A stretch of 64,000 nt of DNA from Aurantiochytrium sp. KH105 (lineage: Eukaryota; Sar; Bigyra; Thraustochytrida; Thraustochytriidae): contig BGKB01000193.1 of assembly GCA_003116975.1 (NCBI GenBank), positions 1-64,000 of the forward strand, given 5' to 3'. Shown piece after piece: positions 49,709 through 61,100 of this stretch (the first letter of the stretch is position 1; every line of letters starts with the position of its first letter). The position numbers were made by a program, and so were the translations under genes. The notes under the pieces are model-generated. The model was not told the DNA's origin and did not search any database. It saw nothing but the letters and a program-made list of their open reading frames with translations.

Positions 49709-51446
49709 TGTCCTTCCCTCCTCTCGCTCCTTCCCGCCGCCAGCCGCCTGCCTCCCTCTTGCAACTTAGCTCTCCCTTCGCGTCTCTGGCGTGCCAGTCG
49801 GTTCCGGGCCGCCGGCAGCTGTTGCAGTTTTGCTGCCGGGTCTCGCTGCCGCAGCTCGCTCGCTCGCTCTTGTCTTTGTCTGTCTGTTCGCCTCTGCCTG
49901 CCACTGCTGCTCCTAGCGTTCGCCCCCTCACAGCGTCAGCCCGACTTGACGGTCAGCCAGCCGGCCGGCCAGTCACGGCCCCGCTCCGCTCCGCCGCCTG
50001 CCTCCCTCCCTCCCTCTCTCTGCCGCCCGCGAAGCTCACATCGCAGGCGCGGCACGGGCCCTCTCCGCGCCCGCGCCTGCGCCTGCCGCCGCGCGCGCGG
50101 GGCCGGCCCGAGGCCGCGCCCCGCGGCGCCCGCTCGCCCGCGCCGAGCGCGTCCGTCGCGCGCGTCTGTCGGGCTGCGCGGCCGGGACGCGCGGCTGGGT
50201 ACATGGCATCCCTCGAGTGCGACGCGCATGGCAACGGCGGCAAGATACGATACGGCACGGCACGATGCGCGAGCTGTGCTCGTACTCGCCGCCGCCGCCG
50301 CTGCCGCTGCCGCGGCTGCCTGCAGCTACCTGCCGCTGCCAGCGCGCGCCGTCGCCGCGGCCTCGAGACGGCCCGGCCCCGCGCCGTTGAGTCCCGCGCT
50401 CCAGCGCGCGCCGCGACCCTGCGGACCGAGGCCGGCGGCTGGCTTCAGTGGGACGTGGAGCTGGCGAGTGGCCGCGGTCCCGCCAGCCCTGGCAGTCGGA
50501 TCGCGGTGTTGCGCGGGAATCTTGCCCGCAGCGCTCGTGCACGGGCGAGGCACCATGATCGAAATGGGGCGGCACTGCGGCCGCGCATCATCGTCGATGG
50601 TGGGCCAGCAACAGTGGCCGGCGAGGTTAGGTTAGTTGGCGCTGGGCTGGCCAGAGCTCTGCGAACGCGGGTCGGAGGCCGCAGTCGAGTCGCGATCGGC
50701 CGGCCGGTCGTGTTAGCCCAGAGAAGCGGAACTCTGAGCGAACAACCAACCAGGGTCAACATGAGTGGGGGAGACCATAGACAATCGCTGTCGTGCCGAT
50801 GTTGAATGAAGGCTCTGGGCCCAGTCAGCACAGAACGATGGCAACTTTTGGAAAACGAGAAAGCCGGCCCACCATTGTCCATCGAACATTTTGCCTCCAG
50901 TAGTGGCCTCATCAGTCTGCCATCCGATGTCTCTGTCCAACGGCAGGCAGCAGCAGCTGCAGCAGTCGGTCTAGCCAAGCGCGTGTAAGCGCAGAAGATG
51001 TCACAGCAGCTACAGCTGCAAACGCTGACCACTGCAGTGCCCTTATCCGTAGCCGCTGCCGCGGGCGCGGAGATATTATCAGTGAAAAGTCCCGTTTTCC
51101 GTCGCCACCAATAGAGAACCAGTGGACGACAGACAGTATAATTCGCTGCAGCGTTTGCGACCGCGGACCAGCTGCAGCTGATGAGATGGATACGGAACGA
51201 AAATGTAACTAAATACCTCTACATGATTTCTGCGTCTGCTAAGCTTTGTTCAACAAGTCTCTCTTGTTGGGTTTTTACGAACTCTGAGCTACGGAATGCA
51301 GCCGTCCACCGTTCACCCACCCGCGCCCAGCGAGTGGTTAATTTGACGCTCACGGGCAATGCAATGCGATGCTTTCTCTCTCACACACACTCCCTTACTT
51401 GTCGTTTTTCTTCGGGTGTCCCCGGGTCATTCACGATCCAGCCATA
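49709..51446. other. 1.7-kb gene-free region between two tetraspanin genes
   Basis: Open frames exist on both strands but are Arg/Pro/Ala-rich composition artefacts of the GC-rich DNA, without domain signatures. A GCTCGCTCGCTCGCTC tract (49855-49875) lies ~150 bp upstream of the tetraspanin start. No RNA gene is recognisable. Confidence 0.45.
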
Positions 51447-52283
51447 CTATGAGCTCGCGTCAATGTTGAGGTTGATGGTTTGGCCGCCATCGTTTACGAG
51501 CGCGTTGGGCGTGCCATCATCATCGCCATCGCCATCGTCGCCGCTTTGCGCCCGGGCATGGCGGACGGCGAGAACGCAGCTACCAATAAAGGCAAAAAGC
51601 AAAAGACCACCATAGACCGTGAACGCAATGCCAGTGGGGAACCCGTAATCGTGAAGCCAAGAAGCCAAATGATCCTGGAACTCCTTCCAGTCGCTAGAAA
51701 GCACGCAAAAGTCAAGCTCTTGAATGCTATCGCATGTAGAGCTCGTGAGATTGTGCTCGCCAAAGTCGCGGTTGTCCTCGTTCCAGTAGCACACCGTGTC
51801 AAAGCTTGAAGAGGTCACATCACCGCACTGCGTATCGTAGCCGCTGGGAAGGTCATCAGGCACGCAGCAGCTTCCGTAGAGGCCGAGACTGTAATCCGAG
51901 AGAAACTTGATGTAGCCACTGATTCCATCGTTCAAGTCTGGGGCTGCCGTCTCGGACACTTGATCACTGTAAACAAAGGTAATGATGATGAGCGCGCCGA
52001 AAGCTCCAATGGCGAGCCCAAAGATGGCCTGGACGAATGCAAGGATGATGTTGCAGCTCACATTCGTGGAACTGCTCTTGCAAGCCGCCACACATCCAAG
52101 CAGGAGAATGACAATGCCAACGGCAAGCACAATCCAGAGAATCCAGTCGTTCTCAGTAAAGACATTGAGCTGGAAGCCGTCCGCGAGCAACCAGGCCGAA
52201 AGGCCGATGATAACAAGGCCCCCGATCGCCGTGAAGCAGTGCAACACGGTGATGAAGGATGCGCACAAGAAGGAGCCCCACAT
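51447..52283 (-). CDS. Tetraspanin-like protein
   Basis: 278 residues with four membrane helices: I-T-V-L-H-C-F-T-A-I-G-G-L-V-I-I-G, I-L-W-I-V-L-A-V-G-I-V-I-L-L-L, I-L-A-F-V-Q-A-I-F-G-L-A-I-G-A-F-G-A-L, and the final I-A-F-T-V-Y-G-G-L-L-L-F-A-F-I-G. The large extracellular loop has Y-G-S-C-C plus Cys residues in T-Q-C-G, V-C-Y-W, S-T-C-D and F-C-V, the tetraspanin pattern. The cytosolic tail has a run of Asp/Gly (GAT/GGC repeats). It resembles the 48878-49708 protein in layout and loop length, so the two are probably old tandem duplicates. Confidence 0.88.
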   Translation of the reverse strand: MWGSFLCASFITVLHCFTAIGGLVIIGLSAWLLADGFQLNVFTENDWILWIVLAVGIVILLLGCVAACKSSSTNVSCNIILAFVQAIFGLAIGAFGALIIITFVYSDQVSETAAPDLNDGISGYIKFLSDYSLGLYGSCCVPDDLPSGYDTQCGDVTSSSFDTVCYWNEDNRDFGEHNLTSSTCDSIQELDFCVLSSDWKEFQDHLASWLHDYGFPTGIAFTVYGGLLLFAFIGSCVLAVRHARAQSGDDGDGDDDGTPNALVNDGGQTINLNIDASS

Positions 52284-53057
52284 TTTGGCCTGCTTGAGTT
52301 TCTAATTTTAAAGAGGAGAACGCCTCGTGGATGGACTGCGCGGGTGGGCGGGCGGTTCCTTTCGCTTTGTCACGTTCCTCGCTTCTCAAGCTTTGTTCGC
52401 TTTGCCGGACTTCACGTTCGTACGCTTCTTCTCACCCGCCTCGCGACGCTTCGCGTTCGCCCACGTGCTTGCTCGCTTGCTCGCTTGCTCGCTTGCTTGC
52501 GAGCGTGCGTGCGTGCGTGCGAGCGTCAGCGTGCAGCCCTGGGGGCAAGCGATGCAATCCGATGCGGTTCTGCGCGAACCAACTCCGCCCTCTGCCGCTG
52601 GCCGGCAAGCTCACCTGGCTGCTCGCTCGCTCGCTGCTATTATGCCAGTCTGCCTGCCTGCCTGCCTGCCTGCAGCACCTGCCGCCGCGCGCACGTGCAG
52701 ACTTTCAGCCGTCCAGACGTTCAGACTCTGGCCGCGCCGCTGCCTTGCGGCTGCCGGCCTCTGCGCTGGCGCCGCGCTGAGTCCCTCTCCGCCTTCCTCC
52801 CTGCCTTCCTTCCCTCCCTCCTTCCTTACTTCGGAAGAACCAACTAGTAACACAGCCACCAAGGAGGCCCGCTCCCGCGGTTCCCCTCGAGAGGCCTCGC
52901 GGGACCCGGGCCACCTGTCTCTGCGGCGCAAGCAGGGCGCGCGGTTCAGCCGTGAAGACTAGGAGCGAACGCCCGTGGAGCAAGCAGCAGCTGCAGCAGG
53001 CAACAGCAGGCTAGACGCAAGGCCGCGCGCTTGCTTGGCTGTCGCTTGGTCGCAGTA

Positions 53058-53147
<90 letters not shown>
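53058..53147. repeat. (GCTT)n microsatellite, about 22 units
   Basis: 90 bp of uninterrupted GCTT/TTGC units, intergenic. Confidence 0.97.
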
Positions 53148-53384
53148 AGTTGACATGGTCGCTGTTGCACGGCTGCACGCGGCTGCAGCAGCCAGGTGCC
53201 GCCGGAGGGCTTCGACGAGGTCAACAAATGCAACTCGACTCGAAGGGCGGAGGAGGAGCTGCTGCTGCTGCGTACTAGTAGCCAGCCAAGCGATGTTAGT
53301 TGGGCGTGTGTTTTTTGTCTCGACAAGTCGGGAGCGGCCTGACTCTCCGGTGTTCGCCTGCGTCCTTCGAAGTTCTGCATCGAT

Positions 53385-53464
53385 CCATTCATTCATTCAT
53401 TCATTCATTCATTCATTCATTCATTCATTCATTCATCCATTCATTCTTCATTCATTCATTCATC
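53385..53464. repeat. (ATTC)n microsatellite with a few interruptions
   Basis: About 80 bp of ATTC/CATT units, with CATCC and TTCTTC interruptions in the last third. Confidence 0.95.
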
Positions 53465-53943
53465 CTTCATCTGCAGCTGCGCGCGCGGCGCGGCCCGCTC
53501 CGGCCCTCGAGACGCCGCCGTGGCTCTGCGCGGCAGAATCGACTTCGACAGTACTAACAGTAAGAACCGAGCATTGCACGCCTTGCATTGCCCAGGGCGT
53601 GGCGAGGCGGGGGCTTGCGACCTTGCGCTCTCGACAGCGAGTCCTGGCTGAGGCCGAGCACGCCCGAGACTAGCTATAGGCTAGCTATAGATAGATAGCG
53701 ACGCGGAGGAGGGTGGGAGCGTGAGCAAGCCGAGCTGAGCTCGGGAAACAGGCAGCCAACAACCAGTGAAGTGGTGAAGAACTAGAGCGAGCAAGAACTG
53801 TGCACACAGTTTGGCGCAGCCTGCCAGCGAGCGAGCGAGCGAGCAAGGACAGGCCTGCGCGAGCCGCGAGCTTGAAGTCCTTGTCAGCAATACAACGCAA
53901 AGCAGAGCAAGTCTAGAAGGCAAGGCGTTCAGCAGCCAGGGAA

Positions 53944-56283
53944 TTAGTTGGTTTTTACATTGCCTATACAAAAGTGAGCAAGCACAATGGTGGCCCCGCG
54001 CTGCAGAATGACGGGCTCCTGCAGCGGGAGGGCCTCCGGACGGTGCTGGAATTGGACGTTGAGCTCGTCGGCGCGCAAAGAGTAACACAGGACGCGCTGC
54101 TTGAGCGTGCTCGACCGCAATGTGAACTCGTGATGCTTGCTCGCATCTAGTTCGAGCGCAATCGCGCCAGAGTTCAGGTCCAGACATGCGAGGACGCGAA
54201 GTTTCGCGCCCCACTCAACATGGCGCGCGCGATCCGGCGCGCATAGACACGCCCCGCGACGAGCGATTCGCGCCAAGTCCGTCCCGTCTAAAGCAGATGT
54301 GTCTGAAGCACAAGCATCAGCGACATTGCCGGCGCCGTCGACACCCTCTGCAGATTTTCCCGCGGCGTCTCTCTTCTTGGCGAGACGAAGAGCAAAGGTG
54401 ACCGTGTGACCAGCTGCGACAACGCTGAGGTCTGCACCATAAGCCGTTCGAATGCTGTGTACAACAACATTGACAAAGCCGCCGCGAGAATCAGGCCCAA
54501 AGAGCAAAGTGTCTCCTACTGCAACAACGCCGGAGGTCAAGCGGCCGCCAACAATGACGCCCGAGTCGTCAAAATCGCACGTCTGAAAGGACTCGCGCAC
54601 GTACATGCACGCATCTGCGCTTGCGCAGTTCTCCAGACGATGGCAGACGACCGGCGCACCTTGTGGCCATGGCCCGAGACCGGCATTTCGACGCAAGGCG
54701 CCCAGGGCGCGCCGGAGCGTGATAATTCCAGCCTTGGTTGTGCTAGAGCAAACAAAGACCTGCAGACCGGGCACCGACGCACCTTGATCGGACAACTCCT
54801 CGAAGACTTGGGCCACGAGCTCACGTGCGAGCGTCTCGAGAGTGGCAACTTGCGCACCTTGGCTCTCGCTACCACCCACAAAGAGGTCCGACTTGGTCAC
54901 AACTACGATAAAGGGCACCTTGAGGAGCTTGCACATGACGAGCAGGTCCAATGTGAAGCGTATCCTCTGCGCCGCGCCACCCTCGTCGCCAGCGAAATTT
55001 CCAGATCCATGCGCTTGCAGCGCCTCGGCATCTATGACAATAACAGCAAAATCAGGGTGCATGGCCGTCAACCCGTAAAGAGCAGTTTTAAAGTACCGCG
55101 GGTGGCCCGCAGTGTCGATGAGAGTCACCGTCTCGGCAACCCCGTGCATCTTTCGTGCGCTCTCACCATCAACATCCGTAAAGATATCAGAAGGAACTCC
55201 TTGGTCATCATCAAAGTCTAGCTTTGCCTCGCCATCGCTGCCATAGCGAATGACATGGCAAGAAGTCGCCGAAGTCAGACCCAGGTCCATCTCGTGCTGA
55301 TGCTTGAGGATATGCAAGCGCGCCAAACCTTGACCATCGTCTGTTTCGTCTGTTTTGAGCACGCCAATCAGCGTCGTCTTGCCCGTGCCGCTTGCACCTA
55401 AAAACAGAGCTTCGCTCTCGTCCGGAACGACGTCCACGCGTTTCCTGCGAATGCGCACTTCAGCAATCTGTCCTTCTTGACCATTCTTCATGCGCACATT
55501 CACCACTTCACACGCAAGCATGGTCGCCATGCGCCGGAGCTTTTTCAAGGACTCCGACATCTGTTTTCTATCGATGCCTATAGGCGTCCCATCGTCCTCC
55601 ACGCCTAGCACATAGACGGCCTCGCCTCCGCCCTCAGCAAGCCGCCATTTGAGCTGCGAGGTGAGTCTTCCCAGCCGCAGTTCCGAACACGTTGCCAGCT
55701 GCAGCTTGTACTCCCAGTTCCCGGACTCGATTTCCGCGGGGTACGGGTGTACCGCGCCGGCACGAGATGCGCCCTGCTGGGCGCGCTTGCCGTGTGTGCG
55801 TCTTGCCGTCGTCGTCGTCGTCGTCGTCTTCGTCGGCTTGGCCTTTTCCATCTTTCCCGCGGTCTTCTTCGCGGTCTTGCACGCCTGGCGCGCCGACAAG
55901 CCTGCGCCCACGGGCGCGACGGGCGGCGCGCCACCGCCGTGACGCCTGGCGACTCTTACGTCCATGGCGCCGGCAGCCGTCACCACCGCCGCCGCCGGCG
56001 GCGACGGGAGTGCGTGAATAAGCTTTGTAGTAGTTCCGTTCGTCTTTAAGACCTCCGAGGCCAAGTCCAAGTCCGAGGCGAGAGCCAAGTTCGAGGAGTC
56101 CAGGGGCTCAAGCACCTTGGCCGCGGCCACGTCAAGCTCGGAATTCGACAAAGCCACCCTCGCAGCCGTCGTCGTCGTCGTCGTCGTTGTCGTCGTCGTC
56201 GTCACCTTTGTCGTCTTCGCCGCTGTCGCTCTCGCTGTCACAGTCGCTGTTCGTCGCGTCGGGGTCTCGGTCGCCTTCTTCAT
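53944..56283 (-). CDS. GTPBP1/GTPBP2-type GTPase
   Basis: 779 residues if the first ATG of this frame (56283) is used. An N-terminal low-complexity part holds two Thr runs (ACG repeats). The GTPBP N-domain starts near residue 178 (H-P-Y-P-A-E-I-E-S-G-N-W-E-Y-K-L) and includes L-K-W-R-L-A-E-G-G-G-E-A-V-Y-V-L-G-V-E-D-D-G-T, typical of the family. G domain: G1 G-A-S-G-T-G-K-T-T (~295), G3 D-T-A-G-H (~391), G4 T-K-S-D (~464). EF-Tu-like domains II and III follow. GTPBP1/2 proteins bind the ribosome or exosome and act in mRNA turnover and ribosome rescue; which applies here is unknown. The N-terminal frame is doubtful: a different frame starting at 56419 looks more protein-like until the triplet repeat. 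Confidence 0.88.
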   Translation of the reverse strand: MKKATETPTRRTATVTARATAAKTTKVTTTTTTTTTTTTAARVALSNSELDVAAAKVLEPLDSSNLALASDLDLASEVLKTNGTTTKLIHALPSPPAAAVVTAAGAMDVRVARRHGGGAPPVAPVGAGLSARQACKTAKKTAGKMEKAKPTKTTTTTTTARRTHGKRAQQGASRAGAVHPYPAEIESGNWEYKLQLATCSELRLGRLTSQLKWRLAEGGGEAVYVLGVEDDGTPIGIDRKQMSESLKKLRRMATMLACEVVNVRMKNGQEGQIAEVRIRRKRVDVVPDESEALFLGASGTGKTTLIGVLKTDETDDGQGLARLHILKHQHEMDLGLTSATSCHVIRYGSDGEAKLDFDDDQGVPSDIFTDVDGESARKMHGVAETVTLIDTAGHPRYFKTALYGLTAMHPDFAVIVIDAEALQAHGSGNFAGDEGGAAQRIRFTLDLLVMCKLLKVPFIVVVTKSDLFVGGSESQGAQVATLETLARELVAQVFEELSDQGASVPGLQVFVCSSTTKAGIITLRRALGALRRNAGLGPWPQGAPVVCHRLENCASADACMYVRESFQTCDFDDSGVIVGGRLTSGVVAVGDTLLFGPDSRGGFVNVVVHSIRTAYGADLSVVAAGHTVTFALRLAKKRDAAGKSAEGVDGAGNVADACASDTSALDGTDLARIARRGACLCAPDRARHVEWGAKLRVLACLDLNSGAIALELDASKHHEFTLRSSTLKQRVLCYSLRADELNVQFQHRPEALPLQEPVILQRGATIVLAHFCIGNVKTN

Positions 56284-58157
56284 CGCGCCCGTCCGAGGCA
56301 AGACTTCCTCCTCCTCCTCTTTTGCGCAAAGGAGACGAGCGTCGAGTATCGTCTTGGGACGCAGGTGGCCCACGATTGTCGCGCGTCACCGCATCTTGCA
56401 TCGTGCCGAAGTTGTACATGGTTGAATTTCCGTCTGGCTGCTCTGGCTGCTCTGCGCGTGTTGGAGGTGGTGGCGTCTGTACAGTTAGTTCGACATCCTG
56501 GCTTGAACGTTTGGGTATTGGCTGCCGCGCGTTTCTGGAGTTGCGGCCTAATCAGAAATCTCCAAGCAATTTCGCGGCGCGATCCAGGAACGAGCGTCTC
56601 GTCTTACAGTATAGCTCGATTCTCTTTTCGCCATCGTGGCCTCTAGCAGGGGGGGCAAATTGGGATCTCTCCCCAATCCGCTCCAGTTCCGCAAATTATT
56701 CCCAGGTCATAGTTTCCCGACACACGACAAGAGCCGCTTGTCTTGTCGTTGGCAGGAGAGGAAGAGAGGGAAGCCCCCTTCTATCGTTGTAAAGTCTCGA
56801 AAGGAGATCAAAGCAGACCTCATCTTCGCAATGGATAATCTGAAGTATGCCCTTGACGCAGATTGATTGACGAGGGCGATTCGATCCAGGTGGTCGTTTT
56901 TGGAAAGCTGTCTTCCGCGCCCCTGCAGGACAAGCCATCCCGTCCAGATGTGCAATCGTTAGCTTTTGATTGTAAAAGCAAAATGACTGCAAAGCCACTA
57001 TCATTGTTCCTACTGGTAGAGATTGTGATTATGGCTTGCTCTGGCAAGCAGATGACATTGTGGGCCTGCATGGAGAACCTCGAGCATGCGAAGAAAAGCA
57101 AACTTAAACTTCAGTGAGACTTTGTATAGCTTGAATACGACATGAAAGTTCGCGTCTTCGATTGAGAGCACCGTGACGCCTCTCGCGCACACACCTTCAA
57201 AAGGCATTGCGTGCGGAAATAATTCGATGCTCTCACAATTTTATGAAAGAAAGCAAAGAAAAATTGAAGACGAGGAAGTCCTTGCGGCGTCCGCAGGCAG
57301 GCAGACAGGCAGGCAGGCAAGCAGGCTGTATGCCGAACATAAGATAACCTCCAGAAATCGAAAACGTGAAGTGAGCCATTTCCAGCAGAGTATTTTTAAT
57401 GAGAATGTCTCGAGGAAAGTACGGGTTTCGTGCAAAGGGAGATGACGTCCCAACAGCTGCGATTCATACGCAAACTACTCCGAACGAGCGAGCGAGGTGC
57501 TCTCGCCGCTGCCGTGTCCCACACCATTTAAAGACTATTACTGCTATACTAGGCCTACTTCTACTACCAAGATACGCGAGGCGATACGTAGTCAAAAAAA
57601 AAAAACACCAAAGCCCGACCGGAGAGCGAGCGAGCGAGCGAGCGCGGCAGCGGCTGCTCGGTCGCGGCGGCGGCGGCGGGCGAGGGCGAGGGCGGCGGGG
57701 AAAGGAAGAGGTCGCAGGCTCCGCGGCCCGCACGCGCGGGTTCAGAACGCTGTTGCGCGAGGGCTGCGCTCCGCGGCAGCGAATCATCCCGTCTCGCTTT
57801 CTCGAGAACACAGACCCCGTTGCGCAGACGGGCGACAGAAGAAGCCCCGACGCGACGTCTCGCGCGGCGACGGCCGCGCGGGCGCAGCCGCGCGCGTCGC
57901 CGCACCAGCTACGCGCGCCGAGACCGGACCTGCGCCGCCGATAGCAGGCTCGCGTCCGCGCTCGAGCGCGAGCGGGCGAGTGAGTTGTGGCGTGGCCAAG
58001 GCTTGACGCCGGCGCCGCTCGCTTCTTGTTGCTGCCGGCAAGCTCGCAAGCAAGCTCGCAAGCAGGCAGACAAGCAGGCCGGCTACTCGTGCCGGAGTAC
58101 GCTGCAGCGATCGTCCTGCCCTGACCGCGTCTTTGCCGACTTTTTGCATCCTTCACC
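56284..58157. other. 1.9-kb region between GTPase and TAF1 starts
   Basis: A divergent intergenic region. The left end (56284-56419) may include the true start of the GTPase in another frame. The rest holds a GCAGGCAGGCAGACAGG tract (57291-57328), a 12-A run (57594-57605), GCGAGCGAGC repeats (57620-57645) and CTCGCAAGCAAG repeats (58036-58070). No gene is supported. Confidence 0.45.
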
Positions 58158-61100
58158 ATGTCTCTTGCGAGATGGACCGCGGCGGGCCGCGCCGCGCCTT
58201 CGGCCAAAGCAGCGCCTTCGCGGGAGGATGGCCGCTACGCTCCTCGAGGTATCATGAGCAAGCTTTCCGAGGACGAAGTCAAAGAGCTTGGCAACCAGGA
58301 GCTGGCGCGTTTTCCCAAGCTTGTCGATGATAGTGGCGAGCCGGTCTTGCGCTTTTCCGCGCTCCTCCCATCCGAGGCCGGCCAGCAGCACCCGCTCGTG
58401 CCGGCCGACAAAGTTATCAAGCGTAACAGACGCGAGGTCAAGGTGAACGAAGAAACCTGGGAGCACGATGCGCTTGAAAAGGCCCAAGTCCTTTGTCACT
58501 CCGTAGGTTTTTCTCTTTTGGGCACGCCCGCGGAGCAACTTCCAATTGGCCACGTGATTGAGGAGGATCTCTCCGACGACGAATCGGACTCGGACAACTC
58601 TTCTTTTGCTGAGCGCGCCGACGCAAAACAGATCAAGCCTCTCGAGTCTTTGGCCAACGGTCACGCCTCTAGTAAGGGTACTCCGGGCAGCGCAAATGGT
58701 CATCTGGATGCATCGACCAGCGCCGCGGCAAGCACCAAAATTTCACACGGAAACAAAGCACTCTCTGAAGAGAGCTCGATTACAAGCTGCACCGACCTTC
58801 TCGAAATGCCAACCAAGCGGGACTCCGTTGTGGCCGCCATCGATACAGCTTGGGAAAATTCGATCAGCTGGGGGGATGATGAAGAAGACCCCGCTGGCAG
58901 TAAAACCAGCGGCAACGACAGCAAGGATGCCTTTTCGTCGACTGCAATCGTCTCCAAATCGACGAGTGTCAGCGCACAACCAATCTCAATTCCCAGCCTG
59001 GACAGCAAGAATGTTTCCGTGCCACCCGCCAAATCTGATGTCGCTGCAGTATCGCCCGGTGCGAGTCAAGACGCCAAGAAAAGTGGCGCCTCCTCACCGC
59101 GTTCCCCCAAGATCAACATTCCCAAAATAGTTCTCAGCAAGAGCAAAGGGTCTCCTACATCCCCCGTACAGCCGCAGCAGCAGCAGCTGTCGTCAGCCCC
59201 ACCGCCTCCGCCTCCACCACTACCATCGTCTAGCAAGAACCCTGATGCAATGGACGTGGACGATTCTGATGATGACGACGACTTTGATGTCGAGTGGAGC
59301 TCGAGTGGCCCTGCCGGGGCCGGCGCAGGCGCAACTGGAGGCTCAATGAGTATGACGACCGGATCGAATGCACAATTTTTTCAAGTCTCGATGCCAACCC
59401 AGAATCTGGGCACCTCGAGCAACTGGGGCGTCTTCGCAGACGAGATGGAAAACCCGCCCCCTCGAGTCTCGGCCACCGAGCTGGCGGTCAGCCAGTATCT
59501 TCGCACACCGATGAACCAAGAGCTTGCATCATGCATGTGGCTCGATCAGATTTGCTGGGATGAAGACCTCCTCGATAAACGCGTCGTCATTGACGCTTCC
59601 TTCGGAGCGCCTCTCGTCGTCTCTGCCAATGACACGGGCTGTCTCACCAGAGACGAGATTGTCGAGGCGTACGGAAACGATGTTCGCCCGGGCGCGGTTC
59701 TGGCCAGAGAGGCCATGGTCGTTGAGAAGAAAAAGAAAGAAGTCTTCGAGAAGAGCGCAATGGGTCTCAAGCAACTCAAAAAGATTAGTAAAGACGAGCG
59801 CAGGACCAAGCTTCGCGAGAATGGCTACTTTCGCTTTATCGATGAGAAGAACGAGAGCAACACCGAGATGGGTCGCGGCATCAGCGAAAGGCTTCGCTGT
59901 CGCCGGCTGCCTCAGATTCCCAAAGAGGTCATTGTGCAAGAATACAAGGCCGAGCTCAAGGCCGCCGACGCGCGTCGTCTCCATCGCCCCGAAGTGGTGG
60001 TCAATCCAGAAGTTCCATTGCAGGTCGGCAAGCACACCATCTTCCACGCGGGTATCGACGGCGGTATTCGCCAGAACCGCAAAAATTGGACGCGTGCCGA
60101 CATCAGTGGGTCCACCGGCGCAATCTGTCTTTTTGAGTACATGGAAGAGCGCCCGCCGCTCTTGTGCAACGTGGGCATGGCCTCGATGCTTTGTAACTTT
60201 TATCAGGCCGACAAACCCACAGACGAGAGCTTCATCCCACCAACTCCGCCTGGCCACGGACGCCCCGTGGTCCTGCAGCCAGGCGACCGGTCGCCCTTTT
60301 TTGCCATTCTGCGGCCGAAGGAAATGTATCCGGCGATTGTCAACGACCTCATCGTTGCCCCGGTCTGCGAGCACAAGGTCAGCAAGACAGACTTTTTGCT
60401 CGTCAGACCCAAGCGCAAGGGCTCTTCGTCAACTGGAGCGGGCGCCGACGGCGCAGGTTCCAAGGAAGACGTCTATATTCGCAACATCAAATCCCTCTAC
60501 CTCGTGGGCCAAACCGAGCCGCAGCGTGAGGTCTTTCACCCCGGAACGGCCGAGACGCGCGCGAACAAGCGTGCCAAGATGCGCGAGTTCCTTGATTGGT
60601 TCGTCGACTACCAGGTAATTCGGCGCTTCAACCGCGAGCAGCGCAAACGCAACAGCCAGGTCGAGCCACGCAAGCGAAATAATCTCGTCCAGGTTGCCAT
60701 GGACTCAAAGACGTTCGAGCACATGTTCTCGCTCATTGCTCCGGCCGTGGTGCAAAAGTCGCTCAAGCGGGTCGCGCACGTGAATCGGGGCCGCGTCGTG
60801 CTCAACACCAGCGAGGCTGCAAACCTGAACGACTTGCGTGAAAAAATCTCGGGACCGGGCATGTGCCAGTATGAGAGCCTGCAGGCAGGCTTGCAGAGGC
60901 TTCGCGATCGAAGTATTGAACTGACCTCCATGTGCGAGGTGACACGTGTGATGCACGCTCAAGCTGTTCTCATGGATTTTTACCACCTCAAGGAGCGCGC
61001 CGGTTTTGCGCTCAAAGAGGCCGTACTCTCTGGCGGCACGCATGGCGTGGTACCCGGGTCGCAGCACGAGCGCGAGATCGCGCGCAAACACAACGTGCTC

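Larger units (their letters stand above)
52284..53943. other. 1.7-kb repeat-rich region without a gene
   Basis: It contains GCTT, GCTCGCTT, TGCC, TTCC and ATTC tandem repeats and no supported coding region. Hydrophobic Leu-Ala-Cys-Leu frames through the GCTT array are repeat artefacts. Confidence 0.55.

Noticed and set aside
49708-50805. 365-codon open frame on the plus strand
   Set aside because: Arg/Ala/Pro-rich throughout, no conserved motif, lies in GC-rich DNA between tetraspanin genes; likely a composition artefact.
53060-53278. Leu-Ala-Cys-Leu hydrophobic open frames
   Set aside because: They are direct translation of the GCTT microsatellite in several frames; not a membrane protein.
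54406-55221. 271-codon plus-strand frame over the GTPase gene
   Set aside because: Antisense shadow of conserved GTPase motifs.
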